A stretch of 64,000 bases of DNA, taken from Cyathus striatus (taxonomy: Eukaryota > Basidiomycota > Agaricomycetes > Agaricales > Nidulariaceae). Positions within the stretch are counted from its first letter, which is position 1, and each line of letters opens with the position of its first letter. Of the stretch, positions 46,701-59,870 are shown one piece after another. The notes under the pieces were generated by a model that was given only the letters and a program-made list of their open reading frames with translations, made no database searches and had not been told where the DNA came from. Made by a program: the position numbers and the translations under genes. The DNA is taken from assembly GCA_025738555.1 (NCBI GenBank), contig JAOVFP010000017.1, forward strand, positions 2,356,001-2,420,000, in the 5' to 3' direction.

Positions 46701-47609
46701 AGAACGCCAACTGCTCCTTCTCCTTCTTAGCCTTTGGGAAATTGCGTTTCCAATGGCCCGTCTCCTTGCAATAAAAGCAAGCACCCCTCATCTTCTTGTC
46801 TGACCCCTTTCCTCCACTTGAGGTAGCTGCAAGTGCAACATCTGGCTCGCTCTCCTGCATTTTCTTATAATGCATCTGCTGCCTTGAATCTCTGGAGTAC
46901 TCTTCTGAGATCGCAGAAATCAAATTGTCCGGCTTCACTGGTCTGCCCCACATTTTTGTGGTAGCAGCAAACTTGAAGCAAACTTGGACAGATGAATAGG
47001 TAAGCTCGAAATGATTGTAGAACGATAATCATTTTCACTGATGTCCACCCCTAGCGAGAGCAACTTGATATGACGTTTCCGTAAATTATCCAAGAATTCC
47101 TTCACATTGCCTTTCAGTGGACAACGCGAGTTGAGGAAACCCTGTCATAAGTCCATTTGCTCAAATGCCCCTTTGTCAGTATACTCCCTAACTATTGTTT
47201 CCCAGCACTCCTGCACCATCACCTTATCTTTGATCAACATCAAAGCTGAATCGGGGATTTTCTGGGTAAGTAAAGACTTTGCTGAGTGCTCATCTTTGTC
47301 CCACTGAGCAATATCCCCAGGTGTAACTGTGTCCGATGGTGGACTAGTAGCAGCAGCGTCCCCCTCTGAAGGCTGGCTTGGTGCAGCAGCACCCTCGGCA
47401 GGAGGAGGACTGGAAACAGCAGCAGCAGCTACTGGTGTGCGAGTCAACACAGGGCGTGGGGTCGAGCCATCAAAATGACCCCAGTACCCTTTTGCCTCCA
47501 CAGCGTCCTGGAAACGAAATGAGAAAACAGTCCAGTTTAAACCATTTGCGTCCAATTTCAGCACAGAACCTGGGAGCATGTCGGAGAGCGACATGGATTG
47601 GGTAGACAT
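43768..47609 (-). pseudogene. copia (Ty1) gag-pol pseudogene, 3' truncated
   Basis: Gag starts at 47609 (MSTQSMSLSDMLPGS). After it come a zinc knuckle reading CFYCKETGHWKRNF (last Cys is Phe), protease DSGCTWHISP, a GAG-pre-integrase site (HHHMGHISPE ... CESCVYAKA), integrase (HSDLWGP, LHSDRGGEYM) and RT (KWVFRAKKDAEG, LYGLKQSGRRWYQ). The RT active site reads HVDNC where VDD is expected. The reading stops at MDPSVCLTSASGVSQ at the border of the 29164-43767 element; RNase H and the 3' LTR are missing. Stops are TGA at 47145-47147, 45457-45459, 45382-45384, 44866-44868, 44572-44574 and 44437-44439. Confidence 0.88.
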
Positions 47610-47669
47610 GGTAAAAGTAAGTTCAACATGTTGTAAAAATTGTTTCTTTGAGTTAACAGCAGGCGGGGC

Positions 47670-47930
47670 CCATAACCTGTAGAAATCCTAGATAGTATCA
47701 CTCAGTGTTGTGAACAATGGCTGAGGTGTACTAGCTAAAAGTACATGGTATATATATGTTACAAGTCCTTCACTCCAGGATAAAGGAGTAAGTTTCATAT
47801 GAGGGAAAGTGTGTGCCACAGAGCGTGCTGTGCAACACAGTAGCAGTACAGTACAAAAATGCGCTAGTACATTATAAAAGGGCGGCATAGTGAAACTTGT
47901 AGAATACAATAAGTACAATATATTACTTAG
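47670..47930 (-). repeat. Probable 5' LTR of the copia element
   Basis: On the minus strand a candidate LTR end (GATTTCTACA) is followed by GGTTATGGGCCCCGCC, a plausible primer-binding area, then the gag start. No second LTR exists in the window, so the outer edge near 47930 is a guess. Confidence 0.35.
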
Positions 47931-49281
47931 CCGCGCAAGGAGCTTATGACCTTGGTGGCTGCTGAATGAATACGAGCAGGTGTGTTCTAATGGAAAGCAG
48001 GGCAGAGCAGATCGGACTTGGAGGTGTTTGATAATCCAACAACACCCACTAACACTTTTCAGTTTTGTGAGTATGAAAAGCTACCTTTAACAGTACTCAA
48101 ATGTGTTGTATTGCTTTTGCACAGCACAACTTATATTGTACAAATGCCACTTCATGTGGATCATCAATTTCTTTTCTTCAACAGCACTTCAAATTCACCT
48201 CTACCATTCTCTCTATTGTAGAGGTAACAATGAGCTTGAGGCCTAAACAAAGAAATTGTAAGTGAGTCAGTTGAACATCTGTTCGACCTGGGTATTCTAA
48301 GGTGTTGAGAAGGGAGGGTAATGTTCACTGGATTGCAAATGTTTAGGTACAGGGATTTTATAGAAAATTAAAATAAAGAGTGTACTTAATGAGGAATGGT
48401 TGAAATAAAACAGAAATTAAATGTGTAGGATCATAGATTATTGAAGAAAAAGGAAAAGATTGAAACATAAAGCATACCAATGAATTGGAAGAAAATTTGT
48501 AAAATAAAACTTGAGGAGAGGGACTTGGGGCAGAGACACAGCCTTTGGTAATGCTAATTCCGGTATTCAGTGGAGCTTGGTAGTGTGCAGTACCGATGAT
48601 CTTGAGTAATTGCAGCATTGTGGTGATGTGGAAGTGTTGGCATTGGAGGGAATCAGCAGGAGAGAGAGAGTGCATGAATGCGAACAAATGTGTTGACATG
48701 TGCATCACTTGATTACATAATGGAAATTGCAATATGTCAATTTTTGTAGTGCAGGCAAAACACCTGCTCTACACTATTGGCACACCTAAAGCTTCAAAGA
48801 ATGGAATTCAGTAAAGGTGTTCACTATTCAACTACTTGAGTATGTGATCTTCTAAAGTGAGCTCCAGGGGTTTTGTTATTATGCTTGTCATTGACTAAAC
48901 AGGTATCACTGTCAAACATGCCCATACCCCCACCTTCTCTTCAAACTTCCACACATATGGTACATAAAGCCAATGCTTCAAAAAATTGGCATTGTAGTTG
49001 ATGCAAGCAGCTTGGTCACACTTGTAAGTGTTGGTTAATTGTTGTATTCTCAATGTTCATGTAGTTTATCTTGTAGTGCAATCTTCAAAATGTCCCAGAG
49101 TTACAGCACAAACATCTGCCAGTGCAAAGGAAAATGAAGTAATTACAGAGTCAGCCACTAGAAGACAGTGGACTACAGCTCATTCACATGAAGAACCTAC
49201 ATTGATCTCAATGCCACAGCTGTTGACTTCATTGCTTCAATTTATCCATTATGATCCAAATTCATAGTTCCACCCATTTCA
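47931..49281. other. AT-rich gene-free stretch
   Basis: ORFs at 48358-48732 (minus) and 49028-49267 (plus) have no family features. No repeats of note. Confidence 0.35.
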
Positions 49282-51265
49282 CTATTCTATTAGCTCATCT
49301 ATTACATCTTCATCATTAATGTCTTCTTCTTCATCAGCCTCAGCCACTTCAATGTTCTGACCTTCATCATCCATGCTTACAATGCCAGTCTCCCCCTTCA
49401 GAAACATTATCATTCCTTTTTCAATTGGATTTGAGATGCAGTGTTTACTTTTTTGTCCTATCATTTTTCAGTGTGGTTTGTGCTCCTCAATGTGTCATCA
49501 CAATGCATCAAATGTTTTTGTCATATCAGAATCAGCTTGTGCTGATGAGAGATGCTTTAGTGAGAAATTTTGTTCAATTGACATACAGATACTCTAATAA
49601 ACTTCAATGAGAGATGACTCTTTAATTATTCAATCTACAGTGTAATTAGAGCTTGAGCTGCCATACTCCACTTTTGTGAAAAGATTATTGAGCTCAACAC
49701 ACCAGTCAACTGCATGAAAATTTCCAGCCTTCCCAGTTGGGTTGATAAGGATATTATGACAGATCACCTTCTTCAAGCCTTTGGGGTAAACCACATGTGT
49801 TTGATACAGGAACTGTATAATATGTTTTGCATACTTGTGCTTTCCAGTGGCATGAAATATGAAGATCCATGATATTAGACAAAGTTCAACATGCCTGATA
49901 TCACCTTGATTCATTGCATACAAGATTTCTTCATAAAGCAATGCACACTTGTTGAATAGAAGTGCATTCTCATTCTGCATATCTCTGCATGATGTATTTG
50001 GTTTTTGGATTTCTTCTTGAAAGTTCTTGCCTGCAACATATTTAACAGTGATATCATCTGCAAGAAGTTTAAGACAATCAAAAATGGGCTCTGATGCAGC
50101 AAATAAATCAAGGCTGGTGTGAGATGGGTTCCAGTTTACTACCTCTGTACAGAAGCAATCAAGTTGTCAACATATCCCAGAGTGACTGATTACTTGATGC
50201 ATTTTCCTAAACCCAGGTTTTGTACCAAAAATTCCAGTCTGCTTTGGTCTCAAGACTCTAATATCAGCCATGAGAGATGTCTCATCATTGCAAGAGTTTA
50301 TAGGTACTATAAAAAGTTGATGGATGCCATTGACACATGCCATTTTGACATGGAAAAGCCCTGGGACAAAAATAACATATTGAAATCAGTTCCATGGCTT
50401 TTCCTCAATTGAATGACACAGTTGTATTGAAAAAATATGGTCACCTGTGCCAAGGTCTCCATGAAATAGCACAATGTATAAGTTATTGTCATGAATCTCA
50501 TACTGAAACTCATCAGCCTGAGAAGGCTTTACAGGAGCAATGCCACCTTGCTCCATAAGATCTAGAATTGTACTGATATTTCCAGATACTGTCAAATTAC
50601 TGAACTCCATTGAGTGTGCTGGAACAATAAGAGTCTTAGCAGGCATGATAACTTCCACCTGTTCTGGTGGAGAGATCTTGTCAAGAAATTGCAAGAAATA
50701 TAGTGGCCCATATTTGCAGAGGTCAGTTAGAAAGAACCATGAATTAAATTGCTGATGTTGAGAGAGTTGGCCAGGTTGAATTGGGTCTGGATGTGCCTGA
50801 GTAATATAGTGAACACAGCAAACAACATCCTTCCAAGTTCCCACTGGCATAATATCTGCTGGGTTTGCACTTGGATTCATGTGATTTTTTCCAGAGCTCC
50901 TCAGAGCATTTCAAATTGTTCTTAGTGACACTGTGCTGAAGAGAAAAAACAATAGCAGATGTGAAATGCTTTAGCATTGTATTTGATTTCTCAGCAGTTG
51001 GTACTGATGTCTTTAGATCAACATCAAAATTGTCATAGGCATATGCAATGAGATGTGTTTGACCCATCTTATGCAATGTATTTGCAGACTCTGCTGATAA
51101 GGATGTTACAGCTGCATGAATGGATATTGATATTCCAAGCCATGCCAATGCATTGATAACTTTTTCTGGTGTCTTGCATGCATGCAAAAATATTCCAATA
51201 ATTGTTTCAAGAGCATTGGTCTGTTGGTTGGAGCTTTGCATTATTATGCTCAGAATCATAACCAT
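49282..51265 (-). pseudogene. DUF6589-type protein, N-terminally truncated and decayed
   Basis: Segments align in order to the family as I recall it: SIIMQSSNQQTNALETIIGI with FLHACKTPEKVINALAWLGI, then AYAYDNFDVDLK, KCSEELWKKS, FHGDLGTGD, GLFHVKMAC, NPTGKAGNFHAVDWCVELNN, and an acidic tail (EVAEADEEEDINDEDV). Frames shift through introns; TGA stops interrupt at about 50386 and elsewhere. The N-terminal third that such proteins carry is absent. DUF6589 genes are abundant, repeat-like and of unproven function in mushrooms. The second copy at the right end of the window has that N-terminal part. Confidence 0.65.
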
Positions 51266-51574
51266 TTTCTACCAGGGCTTAGATTAGATATACTTAGGAC
51301 TGAAGATGTGATAGATCAATATTCAACTCACAATAATAAGTACTGTACCATTTAATTCAATTCAACAGTCACATGTCATGGACCCCTAGTGTTGTGTTGT
51401 AATTTGGCCCATGTCACACATCACAGCAGACAAGTGTTGAAAGGGACAAGTGGCTCTTGTCATGGATGATTTTGTAGGCTCTGCAAGACAATAATTCATG
51501 TATTTTATTATTGAAATAGCACTGTATATGTACTATAAGTCTGTTACAATAAATTAAAATCTCACTGACACTGC

Positions 51575-54500
51575 CTACTCAATGTCAGAAGCATCTTCAT
51601 CATAGTGATGCCAGAAGTCACAGTACAAGGTATTTGGTTTATGCTTCCTTTTCCCAGCTCCATATTCTTTACCCTTCCCCACATTCTCAGAAAATGCTCC
51701 TCCACTTTTGTCTTTGTCTAGCACTGATGGGTCACTGTCGATGTTGTCAGCCTGTGTGTTCGAAAACAATCCGCACTTATTATGAGATACACCCAAGTGC
51801 AATTCACTGAGGATTTCATCAATCACAATATTACAAGGCAGGTGTCTCTGGTCCTCTTCAGATTTGTCACTGTTCCTGCTCTGGCTACTATCTTCTTCAT
51901 AAGTATCAACAAAGAAACTTAGCATGTTGTAATCTTCAAGCATTCTTCCACATAACTGGTAATCTGTAACTTGACATTTTTGAACTAATCACCCTGACAC
52001 ACACAATGTTTTCATCCCCTTGTTCCTGTGTTCTTTGTTGTGAAACCCCCCTGCAATATTTTGTTAACTACTAACTTGGTTTGCTCTAACTCCATTCAAC
52101 ATAGATCCCAATCCTTGATTATTTTCTCCCTCTGAAACAATGTTGCCTTCTGCACCAATACTGCAACCACTGTAATAAATAGATTGGTGTTCAACATTGC
52201 AGACTCAACCCACCTTCTATTATACCTTTTTAGATTAGGATTACATGCAACTAATTTGGTCACAAACAATGACCAGAAAATTGGTGTGTAATGGTGAGAG
52301 TGATAAACATCTCCTCATCCCATAAGATATGACATTATCATAGGTGCTGCCAATTACTGTTCTTTATTAATTACCTGCATTATGTGAAACATCATCAGTC
52401 TTTGTTCATCCCTCAATGAATCTGTGACAGATCCACAATGATTGTAATACACATAGCCATTGCTCATCCACCAGTGGCTAACAATGTGATTGATCACTGT
52501 CGGTAAGCAGCAGGAGTGCACAATGTTTCACCACTGGGGGGTTGATTGATTGCAAAATTAGTCAATGCGGAATCAATACTTACCAGTAATTAGTTAGAAA
52601 TCATTTGTATATACTGTAGTTTGAGATCATTGAACAACCGGAATGAAATCAATGCTGAAAAGTGCAAAATCAAAGAAGGACTGAAATCATTACTGTAGTA
52701 AAAATCAATAAAAATTCAAATCAAATCAAATCAAATGTATTACTATTACCCTAAGTTCCCCAATGGTGAGTGCTATGTATAAGCAGGCTTGTTAATGATG
52801 TGAACTTAACTGGTACACTACTAGGTCTTTTGTAGGTATTGCATTAATGGGTACTTAACCAGCAGCATGCCAATCATTTGAGGGACTTAGTGAAAATTGG
52901 CCATTTGTATGATGTGAAAGACTTATATTTCATTAATATTCATCTCCATATTACACTAATGCTTCAGTACTGAATATATTATTAATCATGCCATGATTCC
53001 ATGTGCTAAAAATTATTCTGTTTATGAACTACCCCAAAATTAAGTAGAAATGACCACTAGCAATCACCTAAATACCTACTAGTTCAATACTTACAAAAGT
53101 CTGAGTAGTGTACTGGTTAATTACATATTGTTAACAAGCTCACTCATATGTAGCACTCACTGTTGGGGACCTTAGGGTAATAGTAATACATTTGATTTGA
53201 TTTGAATTTTTATTGATTTTTACTACAGTAATGATTTCATTCCGGTTGTTCAATGATTTCAAACTACAGTATATACAAATGATTTCTAACTAATTACTGG
53301 TAAGTATTGATTCTGCATTGACTAATTTTGCAATCAATCAACCCCCCAGTCGTGAAACATTGTGCACTCCCACTGCTTACCGACAGTGATCAATCACATT
53401 GTTAGCCACAACTCGTTCATCAATGCTGACAGGTTATGTGTTTTTCCTTGCACTTTACTCATATACGTGCATATGTACTCTGAAATGTTGCACATATCAT
53501 GTCTGTGGGATAGGTATTTGACATCATTGTTGGACCTGGTGTACATGAGGATGATAGGATTCCAATTATTCAGGTAAGGGTACAATCATTTTGGCACCCA
53601 ATTTCCATCATTGTTCACATATTCCTCTGCAGTGATTTCAAATGGTGCCCACCTTTTGCATTTGGCACATCCTGTTTTATTGTATGTAATACATTGACGA
53701 ATCTCACATGTATGAACTTGTTTCACTCATGCTGTCTCTACCTCTGCTCACTGCATCTCAGCACTGTAATTCAGCAAATCAGGATGTGGAGGTTGTGAAT
53801 AAGCAACCTCAGTATTGTTTCAAATGGACCACACTCCATCTGCTGTTTCAAGACCTGGTGTGTATGCGTGAATGGTGGCTGGAATAAATTGTCTAACATG
53901 CACTTGGAACTCTTCTGTCACCAACTTTACTTGCAACTCCTGCAATGTTGGCATATTTTTGAGCTACAATATCATATGCATGTGCAAACTCCCTCTCCCT
54001 TGTGACTCCACCACTCCAAAGTATGCATCCACAGGTCCATATATTCCAGTAGTTGAATGCACTTTATATGGCATAACATTAATCCAAAAAGAGTTTCCAG
54101 GATTAACTTGATAAGAAAATGGAAGAATTTTGCAGCGACATAGAGATCATCTGCAATGTTTTTTTGCTCTATGATTTTTATCTGGTCCCATAGAACTCAT
54201 GAAGTTATCCATGTCAATTGATTCACCTGCAAATACCTGCACAACCAGGTCATGAAGATTGCACAGATTGATAGTTATCCACAGTGAGGGAGGTCCAACA
54301 TATATTGATGTTGACCACATTTGAGACCTCAATTGGTAGTGAGACGGATTGGAACCCATTACCCTCCCACTAACCATGTGGATATGCTTGTGAAGCAATT
54401 TAACCACAGGATCTGTGATACACTCTTTCCTCTGTTCTTGCCTCTGTGCCTCTTCCAATTTTTCAAGCATAATTGTTGATAATATTTGTGCATCCATTTC

Positions 54501-55679
54501 AAAATTATTGCAACTCATTTGAATTCAGGCAGATGCAAGAGCCTTGTGTCTTTGCAGAATACCAAAGGCAACAAATGGAAATGTTTCATGTTTCCAAAAC
54601 CTCTGATCATGGTATTGTAAAAGCCATTTCACATGCTCACTGAATGCTACCTCCCCAGGTCTATCAGCTTCAATTCCCCCTGTTCCATATGGAAAAAAAC
54701 ATGGGAAGGCATGTTCGAAATAATTTTCTTTGTCAAAATTAATAGTTTGCCATAAAGCTTGCTCACATGGACATCCAAAATAAGACACTGGATTTTGATG
54801 ATGTCTGACAGCATACACTCCCTCCTTTCCATCTGCACATATGTTATTCAACCCCCATGTCATTAACTTGTTTGCCATGATTTTGGACAAATCTGTATCA
54901 TTCATCTCAGACATGTTGAATGGCACTACATCTGGTTGTAATGTATCATTCTCTTCCATATCTGTACCTTGTTTAGATTTGACAATCTATGCAATAGCAA
55001 AATCTTACCTCTCTCACTAATATCTTCTGTATTAGTTACATATCCTTCACTTTCCTGGTCAACCACACCTACAACTGTCGACTGGTGCATGAGTTCCAAG
55101 ATTTCATTGTACCTGAAATGTATTCCACAAATAATGCTTTGGCAGGCTTCCAACCCCAAGAAATGTTATCATAATAACCAATGCAAGTACTGCAGGAAGT
55201 CATGGCATGAGATTGCCCTGCAACATGTCCTGGATACCTTCCATACTAAGTTCATATGAACTCACATTTCCTCACATGCCTCTTTGGAGATTATCCCAGG
55301 TACCTCCCATTTTCTTTGGAAACAATTTGAATGTGAACACATGAGGATAAATGTATGCAATTAACAACTGCTCTGTGAATGTCAACCTCTCCAACTCCCA
55401 AGGAACTTTGCCCACCCAAAGATTGTTAGCTAGTGACATTGAAGGTGGGTGACTATGTTCTGTTCCTTTTGTTTCCAATTGCCATAGACATGTATGACAA
55501 ATCCTGGCATTCACCACACTTTCTTTACTCACTACACCTGCAGGTTCCAGAAGACAACCACTGTAAATCTCTTGCATCCTATGACAATTCACCAGTACCA
55601 ATTGATGGTGATTTGGAATTCTTTCAATAGGTATCAGTGAAGGGCTTTCAGCTTGTTCATTTATTTCCCTTGTGCACAC
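51575..55679 (-). pseudogene. Helitron Rep region, helicase not found, split by a foldback element
   Basis: From 55679 down: SLANNLWVGKVPWELERLTF with TEQLLIAYIYPHVF, then DMLQGNLMP-stop-LPAVLA, then the Helitron-like N domain (NPVSYFGCPCEQ, HAFPCFFPYGTGGIEADRPG, RFWKHETFPFVAFGILQRH, SGRVMGSNPSHYQLRSQMWS, PPSLWITINLCNLHD). Next come an HUH-type site (GRGSLHMHMILYL, about 53990) and the paired-tyrosine motif EYICTYMSK (about 53463-53477). After the foldback insert (52474-53409) the frame resumes with SLRDEQRLMMFHIMQ, then VGAPMIMSYLMG and YHSHHYTPIFWS. A last piece is MLEDYNMLSFFVDTYEED. Stops include TGA at 55200-55202 and 55104-55106. The SF1 helicase half is not in the window. Confidence 0.8.
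52474..53409. mobile_element. Foldback element, 936 bp, arms of roughly 400 bp
   Basis: The left arm starts GTGGCTAACAATGTGATTGA and the right arm ends in its complement at 53409. Identity is high over the outer 300 bp, including AATCAAATCAAATCAAATGT and the ACCGGAATGAAATCA segment, and continues at lower identity to near position 52870/53050. Little unpaired spacer remains, so almost the whole element can fold into one hairpin. It interrupts the Helitron coding frame just after the paired-tyrosine motif. I could not find a convincing target duplication. No ORF. Confidence 0.8.
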
Positions 55680-57511
55680 CGCACAAACTGAAAGCTTTAA
55701 TGCAGCATTTGATGTCCCTGCATGGAATATTTGACATCATTCCTTTATTTCATCCTTGGTTGGCAACTGCACATACCAACTTGTATCCACTTCCCTCTGT
55801 CTCTCAATGTCCTCTACCCTGCAAGCTACTCTCTGATTATGTTCAGCCACTACATGTTTTCTCTTCCATGATGTCATTTTTTCTCTTGTTCAACACTCTC
55901 TTTCATAGCACACAGCTGTCATAAACCTTCCATGTCCTCCATTGATGCATATTCTGTAATGTGAGCCACTAACAACCACTTGCTTCTTTGCTGATTTGAG
56001 AATGACAAACTATGTGTCTCCCTAAAATGGTTCAACATATCTGACACTGTCAAATATTTATGAAACCTATCAGCATCATTTTCACTTCACGAAACAGATT
56101 CCATATCAACAATACAATCAAAGGGTAATGTGTCATAATCTTTCTTCCCCTTGCTTCATGTTTTTGTCATCGTCACTTTGACATCATTACTCACTACATC
56201 CTCTCACTTTGTACAGCAACCTTAACTACCTCTGATCCTTTCTGTGATCCATCAAAGCTCCCACTACACTGCTGTTAATGATTCTAACCTCCCTGTGCTC
56301 TTCCTCCAACCTTGTAACCATGAACTCTTTAACCTCTATTTTCCCTGCACCACCTTTCCCTTCCAATACTATTTCAACTTTCCCCAAATCACTGTTTCCT
56401 TCACTTCATAAATTCATGCCATGATGCAGGTCCTTCACCTCTGTTTCAAACTTGTTAACTATTAGATAGACATTTTACTTACATTATGGGAAAACATATT
56501 TTGAAAAGACATGATAAATGTTTGAAAATGAGTTACTCTACATGTCATAGCAACATCATCCTTTAATATAACTACCATGTCCTCGATCACATCCAATTCT
56601 GGTTCATTCTCTCACTGTTGTAAACCTTCATTGTCATCTATATCTCTGTCTTGGTAATACTGAAAACCTCAATCACTATCTTCCATGTTGCCATATCAAA
56701 CTCAAATACCATCTGTCTTGCTTTTGTCTCTTCTTCACCCCTTTCATCCTCTGATTTTTGTCCATTAACTATCAACAATTTAGTAATATGTTTTGTTGTT
56801 ATAAAATGAAAAATCACAGATTATTGGACTACTATCATTCACAATATTGAACCCTGCACTCCCATCCCTTATCAACAAAGACAACACATACAGATTCTGA
56901 ACTGATCTTCCAAAATTCTCTATGTCAATTATCAACTTGAACAAATTAATCTGGTTGCATTCCTCTAATTTTTTTCTCATCTGTATGAATGTTGGTTACA
57001 TAAATCTATACATAATACTCATTTGTACTAACCTTTTCCATTTTTTGTTTGTTTTCGGCATTGGTGGTGTCTTCATTCATGGCTTGATGCTATGTTTGTT
57101 TTTCATATTGCCTCCCCACTTTTTACATTAAATGCAAATCATCAATTGTTTTCATCACCTTGCCTCTCTTCCAAAATGATCAATTTTCTGTACACTGGTT
57201 GCATAACTTATCCACTATATGATCAGTTCTAGACATTGTCTTGACCAACTATGTCAGTACTGTCCACCTCTGACATAGAAATTAACCAATCTCAATATAT
57301 ATGTATCCAACCATGCTCATCAATACTCTTCTAGACCCCTCATTGCCTCAATCAATTACCTCAGTACCTGCACACCACTATGAAAACATACCTCTATCTT
57401 CAATAATCATTCACCAATGTGACATTGCATTCAACACATGTTATCTACCTATATAATGACACCTTCACCAATCCTTGAATCATTGTTTCCACACTATCCC
57501 TACTCCCCACC
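55680..57511. other. AT-rich region without a recognised gene
   Basis: Rich in CT on the plus strand with many TGA and TAA codons. It may hold the eroded 5' part of the Helitron gene, but no motif supports this. Confidence 0.35.
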
Positions 57512-58534
57512 ATGGACTCCCCTACTGAAAGCCATGTCCATGACAAAATTGTTGAAATCCATGAGAATCTCATACACTCCAGCACCTATCTTGGTTGCTC
57601 AGACTTCTCAAGCAACATTCACTGGCACCATCTGGGGAGGACTGGTCAAGTTGTATATGCTACTATTAACCATGTCCCTCCCCATGCACATCCTCCTAAT
57701 CCCCAAAGTCCTGTTATTGCTTCTCTCTCTGCTATTATTAAAGTTTCACCTGATGATTTTTTTAAAACCTGTGATGGTGGCTACAAGGGTCCCCCGAAAT
57801 TTGCTGCTAGCCTTGCTGATGTCAAACCCTCATTCAGCAGAGGGGAGCCAGATTACAAGCTTTTCCAACAAGACTACACCACTGTCTTATCCAATGTCAA
57901 CTGGCTTATGTCCCAAACCTCTACTCCAGGTGGTGTGGAGAAGTGTGGATTCATTGTTGGTCCTCCCTCTTCTCCTCCTCATATTAAATCACAACATGTC
58001 CTATTCAAGGTCAGTCTTATTCATTTATATTTTAACTGATACTAACATACTATTCTCAGCATCTGAATCAACCATATGCCCCTCATACTCACTGAGGTCA
58101 TGATGTCTCAGAAGGTATGATCTCTTCCATACCACACCTAATTACACTCTGACAACCACCCAACAGATGACTGGAGGCACATAAAGAATTGGCCTGCAGA
58201 TAACAACATTACATGTGAAGAACTATCCAAAATGCTCAACATGCACTGTGTCAATGCCATTCCAGTCTATGATGTTAATGGTCATACTGTCCAACCCAAA
58301 AACTACAGATCAGCTTTGATTGGTGCCATGGTAGAGCTAGACTTTGAACTTACTCACTGGGCCATGGGTGCATGCAACAGAGAAGCACCTCCAGACATCT
58401 ATTCAGCCAACATTGTCACAGTTCAAATCCTCCTTCCTCCTGACACAATCACTCCATCCCCACAAAGGAAAAGGGCTGTTGAACTCCTAGATCCCATGGC
58501 TTCACCCATTGCTTTCCAGTGCCCCTGTGCCTAG
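57512..58534 (+). pseudogene. Unknown gene, tandem copy 1, with one TGA
   Basis: Three exons, 57512-58009, 58060-58114 and 58167-58534, with introns of 50 and 52 nt, give 307 codons. The N-terminal half includes HENLIHSSTYLGC, SPVIASLSAIIKVSPDDFF and NVNWLMSQTSTPGG. The C-terminal half has IPVYDVNGHTVQPKNYRSAL and VELDFELTHWAMG. A single TGA in exon 2 (58093-58095, PHTH-stop-GHDV) breaks it, again where Arg is plausible. Copy 2 downstream has the same architecture. No known domain is recognised; the sequence is soluble, without signal or membrane segment. Confidence 0.6.
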
Positions 58535-58848
58535 TTTCCAAACATTTGACTCCTTTTTCACTTTTTACATTCATCTAATTATCTCTTCCAAAAAGAGCAG
58601 TGTTCATCACTCTTCCAAAGTGTAATTGTATCATTACTTCCTACCATCAAAATTTAACTTTCAATGTTCACTATTAATTTTGCCTAGCTACATAACCATC
58701 AGCTAACCCCTTCCACCTTGATACTGCTCTCGACTACTCCACAAAGGCCTCTTTCACTGAATACTGATCATTTGGTATTACAGTCACATAATATCATTCA
58801 TACATCACTCATACTATCTCTTAAAACCATGTCTTTTTGTCACATGTA

Positions 58849-59870
58849 ATGTCAACAAATCACCCTCCTTTCACCATGACCAACACCATCTCTAATGAAA
58901 ATGAATACCTTCAAAATGTTCACAAAAGTCTCTTGCATTCTGGTACCTATCTTGGCAACACATTCTTCAACCAGATTGTAATGTGGCATAGCTTCATAAA
59001 CAACAATAAAGTAATCCAAATAACTAATGATTCTGATTTCCATTTATCATCCATCTCTGGCACAAACTACTTCGATGACATTGCTCAGATGATCACCCCG
59101 GTCATTGCCTGCCTCAGTGCAGTGGTTAAAGTATCCAGCAAAGACTTCCAATTCACCTCTGACAGTGGATTTGCCAGTGACCCCCAAAACTTCTTGCAAA
59201 TAAAACTTAGCTTATCTGGTGACTCCCCAACAATGGAACCTTTTACATCTGACTATCCCAAAACAATTGATAATCTCCACTGGCTCCTCGCTCAAGCAAC
59301 TACACCTGAAGACCCACCCCAACAATCCATTATAATTGGTCCCCCCCTTTCCCCCCAAATTAAAATAAGACATAAATTATTCAAGGTTCATATTGATTCT
59401 TTGTCATTTTCTCCCTTCTAATTCTTCTCCACCCTAGCCCAGTAATGATAACAACAGCAGTATGCAACTTTCCATCTCCTTCGCATTTCTGATTATTTCC
59501 TATAGACTACACTGCCATGCACAACTGGCCAGTGACCACATACACTGCCCAACAAGCCATGCTGACCCTTTATCATACTCACAGCATCAACCACCCCACT
59601 GTATACAATGTGAATGGACTCGAAATCCTACCTTCTGAATATCAACATTGCCTTGTCAATGCAACCATGGAAATCAACTTCGAACTCACCCACTGGCCTA
59701 CCATCAATGGTATACCATCTAATCTCTGCTATGCTGATCTCATTGCCATTAGAACCATTGTTCCCCCTCCTGTGAGTGTCATAACCCCACCTCCCATCAT
59801 AACTTCATTCCCTCCCCCTCCTCCCATAACCCCTCCTATGACAAAACCCTCCTCTGTCCTTTACAACTGA
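58849..59870 (+). CDS. Unknown gene, tandem copy 2, open reading frame intact
   Basis: Exons 58849-59385, 59438-59459 (22-nt microexon) and 59506-59870, with introns of 52 and 46 nt, sum to 924 nt (307 aa). It shares with copy 1 the pattern LLHSGTYLGN, TPVIACLSAVVKVSSKDF, NLHWLLAQATTPE, YNVNGLEILPSEYQH and MEINFELTHW, at perhaps 35-40 percent identity by eye. The last exon ends in a proline-rich tail (PPPVSVITPPPIITSFPPPP). In-frame ATGs at 58837 and 58876 are alternative starts. It has no stops although it lies in a heavily mutated block. Function unknown; it could be a transposon accessory protein or a host gene family. Confidence 0.55.
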
